Origin: an uncultured Peptococcaceae bacterium
Lineage (GTDB): Bacteria > Bacillota > Dehalobacteriia > UBA7702
Length of the DNA: 11,188 nt
Assembly: GCA_937919295.1 (NCBI GenBank)
Contig: CALFRX010000317.1
Span: 1 to 11,188, forward strand
Direction of reading: 5' to 3'
Position numbers and translations under genes: made by a program. The notes below the pieces were generated by a model. That model was not told the origin of the DNA. It made no database searches and saw only the letters and a program-made list of their open reading frames with translations. Shown one piece after another: positions 1 through 6,805 of the stretch. Positions within the stretch are counted from its first letter, which is position 1, and every line of letters starts with the position of its first letter.

Positions 1-1443
1 GGTGATCGGACCATATCCATAAACTCCGATGTCATCAATTGTTTTCGTTTCACCAAAGAGCGTAACGCCTTCCTCACTTAATGTCGTATCATCAATATAA
101 TCCGTGTCCACGCAGGTCACCGTCGTCGAGGATATGGTGATATCAATGTTTTTCTTCATCGAGTCCGTATTAAACTGGAAGGGCTGGCTGAATAGCGTTG
201 TAGTATAGCTCAAAAGTGAATAGTTCTCTTCATTGTGGAGCGTATTGGCGAGCACGCCGTCATTAATTTTCAACAGATACACCGTTCCGCTGGTCTGTGA
301 ATCAAAGTAATAATACAAGATATATCCCTTGATATACCCGGACTCATCTATTCCGGTGTTGATCAAAAAGCCGGCGCCTTCCAACGTGTGTGTGTAGACC
401 TTTGATGCATCGATATCAAAATTGACTGTTTTTTGGCTGCCCGCGTCCATCGGGTAAATCAAGAAATCCTTGTAAGCGGGGGCGCTGTATCCAATAAAGG
501 TTATGTCGGCATTGTTTTCATGATCAATACTCGTATAAATATGCTTATCCCGCAAATAAACCCAATCCATGTTTCCGGGGGAGGTTATATCGGTAACAAA
601 AAGATCGCTCTCACTGAAATGATCATTGATATAACTCGAAATAGAATTATATGCCTTCGTGCCGTAGGTTGTGATATAACGGTCATAATAGAAATCATGA
701 ATAATAGTATTTTTTTCAGTGTCACCGAGCATCGGATAGATCAATTCACCGTACGCGGGTAAAAAACCGTATCTGTTATAATAGCTTTCATCACCGGCAA
801 TATAGGTATAATATTCGCTGAGGTTGGTAAAGGTAGTTCCCCATCTTGAATTGATACCCGCCACAATCAGAGGCTCCAATGCTATTTTTTCAGAATCACT
901 GAGATTTTCATACGGGTATTTCTCAGCCGTATACCAATACAAATAATCTCTATCGCTAAAAGTAGACAGATCGGCTACATCCGTCGTATATGCCGACCAA
1001 AGTGTGTCGTGAAGAATCTGCTCGGCAGATAATATAGCTGACATTGGATATTCATACTCGTATTCCATATAATAATCATACGGATGCTTGCCCGAAAAAT
1101 CATTCCAATCCGCAGGTTTAGACCCGTCGGCTGGATAATCTGGGTTATAATAGTGGTCGTAGACATACCAGTCGTCAAAATTCGCCAGGCTGACATTTGA
1201 CTGTACCTTACTGATGTTTACAGTATCCGAAATGGAACCCATATTCCCAAGTGCAGCCTTGAGCTGGTCAACAAACTCATTGGTATCGCCACTATAAGTG
1301 TTATCCGCGGCTATCAGTACGTCGATATTCGTATTATTGGGGTATACCGCTGTGTGATCGGAGTTAAAAGCCACTGCACTTGAAGATAGCATAGATACAA
1401 CCAAAATAACCGCCAGTGAAATACTTAATAACTTTTTATTCAT
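1..1443 (-). CDS. Secreted tyrosine-rich protein, C-terminus outside window
   Basis: The reading frame is open from an ATG at 1443 to the left edge (481 codons, no stop), so the gene is partial at its 3' end. The start follows a strong AAGGAGGGG ribosome binding site (about 1449-1457). Residues 1-25 form a classical Sec signal peptide: MNKK, a hydrophobic core, then a probable cleavage after SSAVA. The mature part is acidic and very rich in Tyr, Asp, Asn and Ser with almost no Cys, which suits an exported surface or extracellular protein. Two blocks stand out: an N-terminal segment with NIDVLIAADNTYSGD (about residues 39-53), vaguely like the first strand of a von Willebrand A fold, and a beta-rich segment from about residue 290 (DWVYLRD to KINDGVL) that may be a carbohydrate-binding or Ig-like module. 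I do not recognise the family. Any cell-wall anchor, such as LPXTG or SLH, would lie outside the window. The gene is more AT-rich than the genes to its right, consistent with accessory DNA. Confidence 0.85.
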   Translation of the reverse strand, partial: MNKKLLSISLAVILVVSMLSSSAVAFNSDHTAVYPNNTNIDVLIAADNTYSGDTNEFVDQLKAALGNMGSISDTVNISKVQSNVSLANFDDWYVYDHYYNPDYPADGSKPADWNDFSGKHPYDYYMEYEYEYPMSAILSAEQILHDTLWSAYTTDVADLSTFSDRDYLYWYTAEKYPYENLSDSEKIALEPLIVAGINSRWGTTFTNLSEYYTYIAGDESYYNRYGFLPAYGELIYPMLGDTEKNTIIHDFYYDRYITTYGTKAYNSISSYINDHFSESDLFVTDITSPGNMDWVYLRDKHIYTSIDHENNADITFIGYSAPAYKDFLIYPMDAGSQKTVNFDIDASKVYTHTLEGAGFLINTGIDESGYIKGYILYYYFDSQTSGTVYLLKINDGVLANTLHNEENYSLLSYTTTLFSQPFQFNTDSMKKNIDITISSTTVTCVDTDYIDDTTLSEEGVTLFGETKTIDDIGVYGYGPIT

Positions 1444-1985
1444 TTTTCCCCTCCTTAAAATCTTTTTTACCAGGTGCATCCTTCCCTTTCTTAAAAGACA
1501 AGTCGCCATATTCCTTTCTTCCTTCATACTCACAAACTATTTTCTTGTTCATGTTTTCTTTCATCTTCCAGAACAGTTGTTCACAGTCTGCTTTATGGCA
1601 TAATACCACTTGATAAATCTAACCTTAGATCCGAATTTCAAGGCTCAGAGATTTTTCCTCCTTTGGCGTGAGGCTTTTGATGCCTTTCTCCTGGACCGTG
1701 ATGGCCTGGTTCCCGGATGCCGCAAAGAAGCGCGTCAGCCTTCCTCTGCTGATCCGCAAATCGCAGCTCTTTGTCTTACAGAAGCCCGTTTTCAGGTGGA
1801 ATTCACAACCCCATTTCACCTCGCTTTCATCTCCACTCTATCTCTTTGAAAAAATTATATTTAATTTATGTGTTGGATTAAACAGCTTAGAGGAATTTGT
1901 CAATGTCAAATGCCTGACATGATTCATGCCAGAAAAAGCTGATTGCGGATCATTTATCGAATAAGTCGTCTTCACCATTAGAATA
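1444..1985. other. Largely non-coding AT-rich intergenic region
   Basis: This stretch separates the secreted-protein gene from the tRNA-Ala repeat region. It holds one doubtful minus-strand ORF (1819-1625, listed separately). A second minus-strand frame (1564-1436, 42 codons, Lys/Glu-rich) overlaps the secreted-protein start but has no good ribosome binding site. On the minus strand near 1850-1860 there is a TATAAT, and near 1895-1912 two overlapping TTGACA-like hexamers, but their spacing does not make a convincing promoter. I see no RNA gene, insertion sequence end or long repeat here. It may be decayed DNA at the edge of an island. Confidence 0.5.
1625..1819 (-). CDS. Possible small ORF or gene fragment, unknown function
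   Basis: This 64-codon frame starts at GTG and ends at TAA. The translation has a beta-strand-like pattern with two Cys near the N-terminus (GFCKTKSCDLRIS, residues 12-24) and alternating hydrophobic/charged strands at the end (KSLSLEIRI), which looks more protein-like than random. It is also richer in G+C than the surrounding DNA. Against it, the nearest ribosome-binding-like GGAG is 11 bases upstream and the frame stays open upstream of the GTG to a TAG near 1840. It could therefore be a remnant of a larger gene. I cannot assign a family. Confidence 0.3.
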   Translation of the reverse strand: MKWGCEFHLKTGFCKTKSCDLRISRGRLTRFFAASGNQAITVQEKGIKSLTPKEEKSLSLEIRI

Positions 1986-2223
1986 ACCTACCCAAACGGG
2001 TAGGTTATTTCTATGGTGGAGACGGAGGGATTTACCCCTTCGGGCATAAACTTCGAATCCTGCAGTCAACATAATAAAAATCACCTACCCAAACGGGTAG
2101 GTTATTTCTATGGTAGAGACGGAGGGATTTACCCCTTCGGGCATAAACTTCGAATCCTACAGTCAACATAATAAAAATCACCTACCCAAATGGGTAGGTG
2201 ATTTTTATGGTGGAGACGGAGGG
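1986..2223. repeat. 97-bp tandem repeat containing tRNA-Ala 3' end and terminator hairpin
   Basis: Two full units (1986-2082 and 2083-2179) differ at only a few bases. A third, partial copy (from 2180) runs into the real tRNA-Ala gene and diverges after GGAGACGGAGGGATT. Each unit has two parts: the inverted repeat ACCTACCC...GGGTAGGT, which in the last copy is the tRNA terminator, and then the complement of the tRNA 3' end (TGGTGGAGACGGAGGGATT, meaning CCA, acceptor strand and T-stem strand; the second unit has TAGAG for TGGAG). The rest of each unit (about 2032-2082) is unrelated to the tRNA body. Duplicated tRNA 3' ends beside an intact tRNA are the usual footprint of site-specific integration, but simple tandem duplication is also possible. 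Confidence 0.85.
2173..2206 (-). terminator. Rho-independent terminator of tRNA-Ala
   Basis: A perfect 15-bp inverted repeat (2173-2187 with 2192-2206) closes a 4-base loop (2188-2191). Read on the minus strand it starts just after the CCA of the tRNA and ends in a run of five T. The flanking A and T runs make it potentially bidirectional, so it may also stop plus-strand transcription approaching the tRNA. Confidence 0.85.
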
Positions 2224-2283
2224 ATTCGAACCCTTGACCTCTCGGATGCGAACCGAACGCTCTCCCAGCTGAGCTACGCCCCC
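2208..2283 (-). tRNA. tRNA-Ala (anticodon CGC)
   Basis: A complete cloverleaf of 76 bases with encoded CCA. The acceptor stem is GGGGGCG/CGTCTCC and contains the G3-U70 wobble pair that defines alanine tRNAs. The D-arm is GCTC/GAGC. The anticodon stem TTCGG/CCGAG closes the loop TTCGCAT, giving anticodon CGC (codon GCG). The T-arm is AAGGG/CCCTC around TTCGAAT. The gene has its own promoter and terminator and serves as the source of the duplicated 3' ends downstream. Confidence 0.95.
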
Positions 2284-2294
2284 AAGTAGAGTAT

Positions 2295-2323
2295 ATTGTA
2301 TCACGTTTTTTTCATTCACGCAA
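2295..2323 (-). promoter_or_regulatory. tRNA-Ala promoter
   Basis: On the minus strand TTGCGT (2323-2318) and TACAAT (2300-2295) are separated by 17 bases. The -10 ends 11 bases before the tRNA 5' end at 2283, so transcription would begin just upstream of the mature end. This matches a vegetative sigma-A promoter. Confidence 0.75.
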
Positions 2324-2384
2324 CTTCTTTTTGATAAAAACTGAATCAGGAGGCACAATAATCCCAAAAAGTACAGGTGATAAT

Positions 2385-3107
2385 ATGACTTCTTTCCTAC
2401 CCACTTTCGGCGAATTTGTGATACGGGGCTTTGTCTCCTTAGGCTTGCTTTTTGTGATGGCCAAAGTAATTGGCCCCCGCCAGATTGCCCAGATGACCTT
2501 TTACGATTATATCCTCGGCATTTCCACCGGTTCCATCGCCGCCGCCATGGCCGTGGACGACCAAATCCCTATTTGGGTCGGAGCATTGGCTTTGACAATT
2601 TACGCTTTTGTCTCCATGGGTATGGCGTTTTGGGGTAGCAAAAGTATCCTTGCCCGCCGTTTTTTCACCGGCAAACCGGAAATTTTGCTATATAAGGGAC
2701 GATTTTTAGAAAAGAATCTAAAGAAAAACCATCTCGATATGAACGATATCACCAGCCTCAGCCGGGTCAACAGCTACTTCGATCTAAACGACCTGGAATA
2801 TATTATCATCGAACCCAACGGCGCCCTCTCCTTTTTGCCCAAAAGCGAAAAAGCGCCCCTGACCCCCAGGGATATGCAGATCTTCCCCTCTCCTGCCGCT
2901 CTATCGGCCAATGTCATCATCGACGGCCATGTCATGGAAAATCATCTGAAGGCCATCGGCAAGACCGGTCACTGGCTTAAAGACCAACTGCTGACACTGA
3001 ACATCCACAACGAAAACGATGTCCTTTTAGCCGTTGCCGACGAAAACGGCAAATTCCGTGCCTATTTAAAGAACGGAAAAGAAAAAAATACCGACCTTTT
3101 CGATTGA
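2385..3107 (+). CDS. DUF421/YetF-like membrane protein
   Basis: The 240-residue product has the architecture of the DUF421 (YetF) family: a hydrophobic N-terminal part with about three membrane segments (roughly residues 9-29, 40-58 and 62-82), then a soluble C-terminal domain. The family signature after the first segment is present as GPRQIAQMTFYDYILGIS (residues 30-47) followed by GSIAAAMA (49-56). I chose ATG 2385 because AGGTGA (2375-2380) lies four bases upstream; the frame could extend to a TTG at 2331. A perfect AGGAGG at 2348-2353 has no ATG, GTG or TTG at usable distance. The molecular function of the family is poorly known; some members are spore inner-membrane proteins. The adjacent cwlD gene on the same strand fits a spore link, but that is inference. 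Confidence 0.85.
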   Translation: MTSFLPTFGEFVIRGFVSLGLLFVMAKVIGPRQIAQMTFYDYILGISTGSIAAAMAVDDQIPIWVGALALTIYAFVSMGMAFWGSKSILARRFFTGKPEILLYKGRFLEKNLKKNHLDMNDITSLSRVNSYFDLNDLEYIIIEPNGALSFLPKSEKAPLTPRDMQIFPSPAALSANVIIDGHVMENHLKAIGKTGHWLKDQLLTLNIHNENDVLLAVADENGKFRAYLKNGKEKNTDLFD

Positions 3108-3186
3108 CTGTCCTTAAACAAGAACGCATATCATTGAAAAAGCCGTCATAAAATCCAATTAATCGACGCATGATCCGGAGTGCTTC

Positions 3187-3942
3187 ATGAAACAGCTTGT
3201 CTTGATTCGGACTTTTCGGCCGTATACAGTCTTTTATTTTGCCATCGTGCTCTGCTGTGCCTTATTGGTGGTTCCCGTCATCACCTACGCGGAAAAAACC
3301 TCGGCCGTTAAAAGCGGGAAAACCCTTAGCGGCAAAATCATCGCCATCGACGCAGGCCACGGCGGCAGCGACCCCGGCGCCATCGGCTTTAACGGCACGG
3401 CGGAAAAAGAGATCAATCTGATTCTCGCCAAAAATCTGCAAGCACTTTTAGAGGAAAAAGGCGCCATTGTCATTATGACCCGCACTGACGATACCATATA
3501 CAGCGACGTTAAAAAAGAAGATCTCGACCACCGCGCGAAAATCGTAACCAAAAAGAACGCGGAGCTCTTCATCAGCATCCAGTGTAACGCTGTTCCCGGC
3601 AGTACCTACCACGGAGCCCAGGTGTTCTATTATCCCGAATCGAAAGAAGGCAAGCTCTTAGCCGAGTCCATTCAAGATAGCCTCGTAGAAAAACTGAAAA
3701 ACACCGATCGCAAAGCTTTGACTTTGAGCAGTGCCTACATTATGTACGTTCTCGATATCCCGGCCATCATCGTGGAGACCGGTTTTCTCTCCAATCCCGA
3801 AGAGGAAACCCTTTTGAACGACAAGAACTACCAGGAAAAAGTCGTCGCCGCCATTTATGGCGGTATCGTCGATTATTATAATAAGAAAGATTCCCAAGAA
3901 TCCTGGCTCGATTTTATTTTTGACCGTCTGCATAAGTCGTGA
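3187..3942 (+). CDS. cwlD: CwlD-like N-acetylmuramoyl-L-alanine amidase, altered zinc site
   Basis: The 251-residue protein has an N-terminal membrane anchor or uncleaved signal (about residues 14-34) and an Amidase_3 domain (about 48-235). It follows Bacillus subtilis CwlD closely: LSGKIIAIDAGHGG, GAIVIMTR, HGAQVFYYP and VETGFLSNPEEE. CwlD removes peptide side chains from muramic acid as the first step of muramic-delta-lactam synthesis in spore cortex, which is needed for germination. Zinc ligands His58 (DAGHGG) and Glu73 are present, as is the catalytic Glu197. The third ligand, normally His in SIHxN, is Gln132 (SIQCNA; codon CAG at 3580-3582). The start ATG 3187 follows a GGAG about seven bases upstream. 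The gene lies 79 bp after the DUF421 gene, possibly co-transcribed, and its last 29 bp overlap the convergent comEC part. Confidence 0.88.
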   Translation: MKQLVLIRTFRPYTVFYFAIVLCCALLVVPVITYAEKTSAVKSGKTLSGKIIAIDAGHGGSDPGAIGFNGTAEKEINLILAKNLQALLEEKGAIVIMTRTDDTIYSDVKKEDLDHRAKIVTKKNAELFISIQCNAVPGSTYHGAQVFYYPESKEGKLLAESIQDSLVEKLKNTDRKALTLSSAYIMYVLDIPAIIVETGFLSNPEEETLLNDKNYQEKVVAAIYGGIVDYYNKKDSQESWLDFIFDRLHKS

Positions 3943-4990
3943 TCTCGTAACCGCTGCCGTCGCTGATCACGGTAACGGCGCCGACCAAATCCGTGCGAAA
4001 ACAGCCGATGCTTTGCGCCGCGCAATAGTCGATGATTCCTTCATAGGGGTGGCCGTAGCTGTTTTTACCGACGCTTACCACCATATTTTCCGGGGACACC
4101 ACCTCATAAAAGTCCTCATCATAGCTGTATTTGCTGCCGTGATGGGGAATTTTCAAGATATCGGCGCTGATGTCCTGCCCCGAAGTTAACAGGGAGTTTA
4201 TGCCGCCTGCCTCAACGTCGCCGGTAAAGAGCACGGAAAAGTCACCGTAGGAAAGGCGCGCCACCATACTGAGCTCATTGCCGTAAGCCTCTTCCGCCCC
4301 ATCGGGATAGAAGATCTCCAATGTCGTATTTCCTCCCAGGTCGAGGACATCCCCGGCAGAAACCCAGGTGAGCCCGGCGCCGTCGGCCATGGCCTGGGCG
4401 GAGAGTTCAGCATAAGTGTAGCCCGCAGCCTTAGCCAGAACATAGGAAGAAATCCCAAAAAACTCATTGAGATAAGCCACGCCGCCGCTGTGGTCCGTAT
4501 CGTTATGGGAAAGAATCATGCGATCAATATGATTTACCCCCTGATACAGGAGGTAGGGACGGATGATATAATAAACCTCCGCGTTGTTTCCTTTGTCGCA
4601 GGCATCAATCATCAGGTCTTCCCCTGCCGGTGTATGGATATAGATAGCGTCGCCTTCCCCCACCGCAAGGAAGGTCACGGTAAGCTCGTCCCGGTTCTGC
4701 CCCAGGGGCAGCAAAAACAAGACGAAACAGGCGCTCATTAGCAGTGCCGATAATGCTTTCCGCTGCCGCAGCCAGGGCAAGACAAGGATCAGAGCAATCA
4801 CCGCATACATCAGGAGCAGCAGCCAAACACTGAAATCACCCTTGAATAAATAGGCGAAGGGCAGCGCTGTGGCGGCGGTGACGCCCTTGACGATCAACGT
4901 ACCCAGTAAGCCACAAGGAATCAAAAACAAAACGCCCAGAGGTGGCCAAAAAGCAGCAACGATCAGGGCGGCGAAACATAGGATCACCAT
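3914..4990 (-). CDS. comEC: ComEC C-terminal part: membrane segments plus metallo-beta-lactamase domain
   Basis: This frame encodes the second half of ComEC, the channel that carries single-stranded DNA across the membrane in natural transformation. From ATG 4990 it gives 358 residues (a TTG at 5008 would add six). Residues 1-95 are hydrophobic and continue the competence domain. From about residue 103 a metallo-beta-lactamase-like domain follows, with FLAVGEGDAIYI, the metal motif SHNDTDHSGG (His162, Asp164, Asp166, His167), LFTGDVEAGG, and LKIPHHGSKYS followed by SVGKNSYGHP, all hallmarks of ComEC. The ATG overlaps the stop of the upstream part in ATGGTGA, so translation is probably coupled. 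Joined in sequence, the two products match one normal ComEC, so a frameshift or a sequencing error is the main alternative to a true two-subunit form. Confidence 0.85.
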   Translation of the reverse strand: MVILCFAALIVAAFWPPLGVLFLIPCGLLGTLIVKGVTAATALPFAYLFKGDFSVWLLLLMYAVIALILVLPWLRQRKALSALLMSACFVLFLLPLGQNRDELTVTFLAVGEGDAIYIHTPAGEDLMIDACDKGNNAEVYYIIRPYLLYQGVNHIDRMILSHNDTDHSGGVAYLNEFFGISSYVLAKAAGYTYAELSAQAMADGAGLTWVSAGDVLDLGGNTTLEIFYPDGAEEAYGNELSMVARLSYGDFSVLFTGDVEAGGINSLLTSGQDISADILKIPHHGSKYSYDEDFYEVVSPENMVVSVGKNSYGHPYEGIIDYCAAQSIGCFRTDLVGAVTVISDGSGYEITTYADGQK

Positions 4991-6210
4991 AACCCGACAA
5001 TCAGACAACTGACCGTGCTGACCAGCAATGTGACGATGCTGATAATATGGAAGTAATAGGCCAGCAAAGGCGTCATGCCGATTTGTGCCGCCACTGTTAC
5101 GAGGAGGGCGTCTTTGCCGTAAAAATCCTTTTTGACCAGCAGGTTAAGCCAAGGCATCACAAAGAGGATGGAGAACATCGCTAAAAACGATAACTGAAAA
5201 CTAACCTGAAACAGTGTAGCGGGGCTCCACAGTAAGATCAGCAGGGAAGCCATGGCCAAGCCGTTGAAGTGATTCTTTTCGCGGCCGAAAAGGTCGGCGC
5301 CGTAGATCATCAAACACATGATCGAGGCCCGCAGTACCGGCGCAGAAAATCCGGTCATGGCGCCATAGAAAAACAGGCATACGGCGATCAGCAGCAGTTT
5401 TTGCAATCTGCCCTGCTTCATCAACTGGCAAAGCAAGGATAAAAACAGCACGATGTAACCGACATGCAGACCGGACACAGAAAAACAATGGTAAATGCCG
5501 CTTTTCATCAGCACATCCGAGGTGGACGCGTCAATATCCGACGTGTCACCAAAGAAAATACCGTCGATCACGCCGCGCTGCTCCGGGGGAAGATAAGCAA
5601 GAGCCGCGGCAAAACGATGTTTAAGCCAATAGGCAAGCTCCATCAAGCCATGACCGTTCCCTGCTGAGAGCTTCGTAACACTGCCACCGTAAAGAGCGGA
5701 AAGGACGCCGTAAAGGCCCCGCTCCTCCAAATAGTGCTGATAATCGAAACCGCCGGGATTCGCCACTTGGGACAATAAAAAATCACCGGTGACCGTTATT
5801 TCGTCACCATAGACCAGGTTGCTTTGGCGCGGCGCGAGAACATAGATTTTTACCGATTCCGCCAGGGGTTCTCCATCCTTAGAGGTAACGGAAAGAATGC
5901 ACTTCAAGCCCGTCGCCGTTGAAGTCGGATCGCTGACCACAAATCCTTCTACGGTCACGGTTTGCTCTGGGCTGAAGGGGTTTTCCGGCAGTTGCGCTTC
6001 CCTCACTTCACCATAACAGAAACCAAAGGCGAAAACGAGGCCCAAAAGACAAACATACCAGGGAAACCCCTTGAATGAACGCAGTACAAAAAAGACAGCC
6101 GCTCCCAAAACCATCAGCAGAAAACAGATGCTGATATGACCCTGGACAAAGCGGCTGCCAATCAAAGACAGCATATAAGTTACGGCGAAAAGAAAGAATG
6201 GCGTTCTCAT
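4984..6210 (-). CDS. comEC: ComEC N-terminal part: DUF4131 and competence membrane domain
   Basis: The 408-residue product starts at ATG 6210, directly after the comEA stop (TAAATG), with GGTGGA within comEA as its ribosome binding site. It has membrane segments at both ends of residues 1-70, then an OB-fold-like DUF4131 region (about 75-175) ending in the signature NPGGFDYQHYLEERGLYGVL. The competence transmembrane domain follows, with YHCFSVSGLHVGYIV, GFSAPVLRASIM and FQVSFQLSFLAMFSI, all typical ComEC motifs. It stops at TGA 4984 after SCLIVGLW, in the middle of the competence domain, where a full-length ComEC would continue. The continuation is in the -1 frame. Whether the two parts assemble into a working channel cannot be told from sequence. 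Confidence 0.88.
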   Translation of the reverse strand: MRTPFFLFAVTYMLSLIGSRFVQGHISICFLLMVLGAAVFFVLRSFKGFPWYVCLLGLVFAFGFCYGEVREAQLPENPFSPEQTVTVEGFVVSDPTSTATGLKCILSVTSKDGEPLAESVKIYVLAPRQSNLVYGDEITVTGDFLLSQVANPGGFDYQHYLEERGLYGVLSALYGGSVTKLSAGNGHGLMELAYWLKHRFAAALAYLPPEQRGVIDGIFFGDTSDIDASTSDVLMKSGIYHCFSVSGLHVGYIVLFLSLLCQLMKQGRLQKLLLIAVCLFFYGAMTGFSAPVLRASIMCLMIYGADLFGREKNHFNGLAMASLLILLWSPATLFQVSFQLSFLAMFSILFVMPWLNLLVKKDFYGKDALLVTVAAQIGMTPLLAYYFHIISIVTLLVSTVSCLIVGLW

Positions 6211-6615
6211 TTAATCCACCGTTAAATACTCTTTAAGATGATTGTATTTCGCATCCCCCATAACACCGTAGGTCACGAGATCATACGTATCGGCAAAAAC
6301 ACCCGCCTCCGACCGGGCGTTGAGAATCTTCGCGGCGGTTACTTCGCCAATGCCGTTCACCGACATCAGCTCATCATAACCAGCGGTGTTGATGTTAACG
6401 ATTTCCTCTCCGGCAGCGCCGGTTTCCGTGGAAGCAGCTTGATCCGGTGCGATTGAAACGTTTTCCGCTTTCTCTGCCGTATCGGCCTCTACCGCACCAC
6501 CGTAAACAAAACCGTTGGCCATCAAAATATGCTGGCCAAAAAGTGCGCCGCCGCCAAAAAACGCGGCGCCGTAGAGCAATATCACCATGATCATTAACGT
6601 TTTTTTCTGGTTCAT
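6211..6615 (-). CDS. comEA: ComEA-like DNA-binding competence protein
   Basis: From ATG 6615 the product has 134 residues. Residues 5-28 form a single membrane anchor, then comes an acidic, Ala-rich linker and, at about 71-134, a helix-hairpin-helix domain with VNINTAGYDELMSVNGIGEVTAAKILNAR split by its typical turn (NGIG). ComEA is the surface receptor that binds double-stranded DNA and passes it to ComEC. It is shorter than B. subtilis ComEA (about 205 residues): the SLBB-type domain between anchor and HhH is missing, as in many clostridial forms. An upstream start at 6684 would add 23 hydrophobic residues but would run through the tRNA promoter, so ATG 6615 is preferred although its ribosome binding site (GGAAAG) is weak. 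The stop abuts the comEC start, indicating an operon. Confidence 0.85.
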   Translation of the reverse strand: MNQKKTLMIMVILLYGAAFFGGGALFGQHILMANGFVYGGAVEADTAEKAENVSIAPDQAASTETGAAGEEIVNINTAGYDELMSVNGIGEVTAAKILNARSEAGVFADTYDLVTYGVMGDAKYNHLKEYLTVD

Positions 6616-6633
6616 TTGCAAGAATCTTTCCAA

Positions 6634-6663
6634 TTGACAAAAAAGGAAAACCCATAGTATAAT
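6634..6663 (+). promoter_or_regulatory. Consensus promoter of tRNA (CAU)
   Basis: TTGACA (6634-6639) and TATAAT (6658-6663) are both perfect sigma-A consensus hexamers, with an 18-base spacer. The -10 ends 25 bases before the tRNA 5' end. It lies in the upstream region of comEA on the other strand, so the two transcripts start back to back. Confidence 0.9.
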
Positions 6664-6688
6664 GAGAATTGCGCAGAAAAACACTTTA

Positions 6689-6763
6689 GGGCCTATAGCT
6701 CAGCGGTAGAGCCCCCGGCTCATAACCGGTTGGTCCCTGGTTCGATCCCAGGTGGGCCCACCA
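6689..6763 (+). tRNA. tRNA with CAU anticodon (Ile2 or elongator Met)
   Basis: A complete 75-base cloverleaf with encoded CCA. The acceptor stem is GGGCCTA/TGGGCCC, the D-arm GCTC/GAGC, and the anticodon loop CTCATAA gives CAU. The T-arm is CCTGG/CCAGG around TTCGATC. The first anticodon-stem pair (6714 with 6730) is a C-U mismatch. It is not the initiator, since the acceptor stem is fully paired at position 1-72 and the three G-C pairs of the initiator anticodon stem are absent. The GGCTCATAACC core resembles tRNA-Ile2, whose C34 becomes lysidine, but elongator tRNA-Met cannot be excluded by eye. Confidence 0.92.
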
Positions 6764-6764
6764 T

Positions 6765-6794
6765 GAAAGTTCGGCTTTGGCCGAACTTTCTTTT
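6765..6794 (+). terminator. Rho-independent terminator of tRNA (CAU)
   Basis: An 11-bp perfect stem (GAAAGTTCGGC at 6765-6775 with 6780-6790) closes a 4-base loop. It begins one base after the tRNA CCA and is followed by a run of T from 6788. Confidence 0.88.
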
Positions 6795-6805
6795 ACCATA
6801 TTTCT

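Noticed and set aside
433..762. 109-codon plus-strand ORF inside the secreted-protein region
   Set aside because: It lies antisense to a continuous 481-codon frame with signal peptide and ribosome binding site; its translation has no recognisable features and it lacks a ribosome binding site.
1986..2206. CRISPR array
   Set aside because: The repeats are head-to-tail 97-bp units with almost identical content and no variable spacers; they derive from a tRNA end and its terminator.
2331..2384. TTG start extending the DUF421 protein by 18 residues, and the orphan AGGAGG at 2348-2353
   Set aside because: The extra residues are polar and do not look like the family N-terminus; ATG 2385 has its own ribosome binding site. 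No ATG, GTG or TTG at usable distance follows the AGGAGG in any useful frame.
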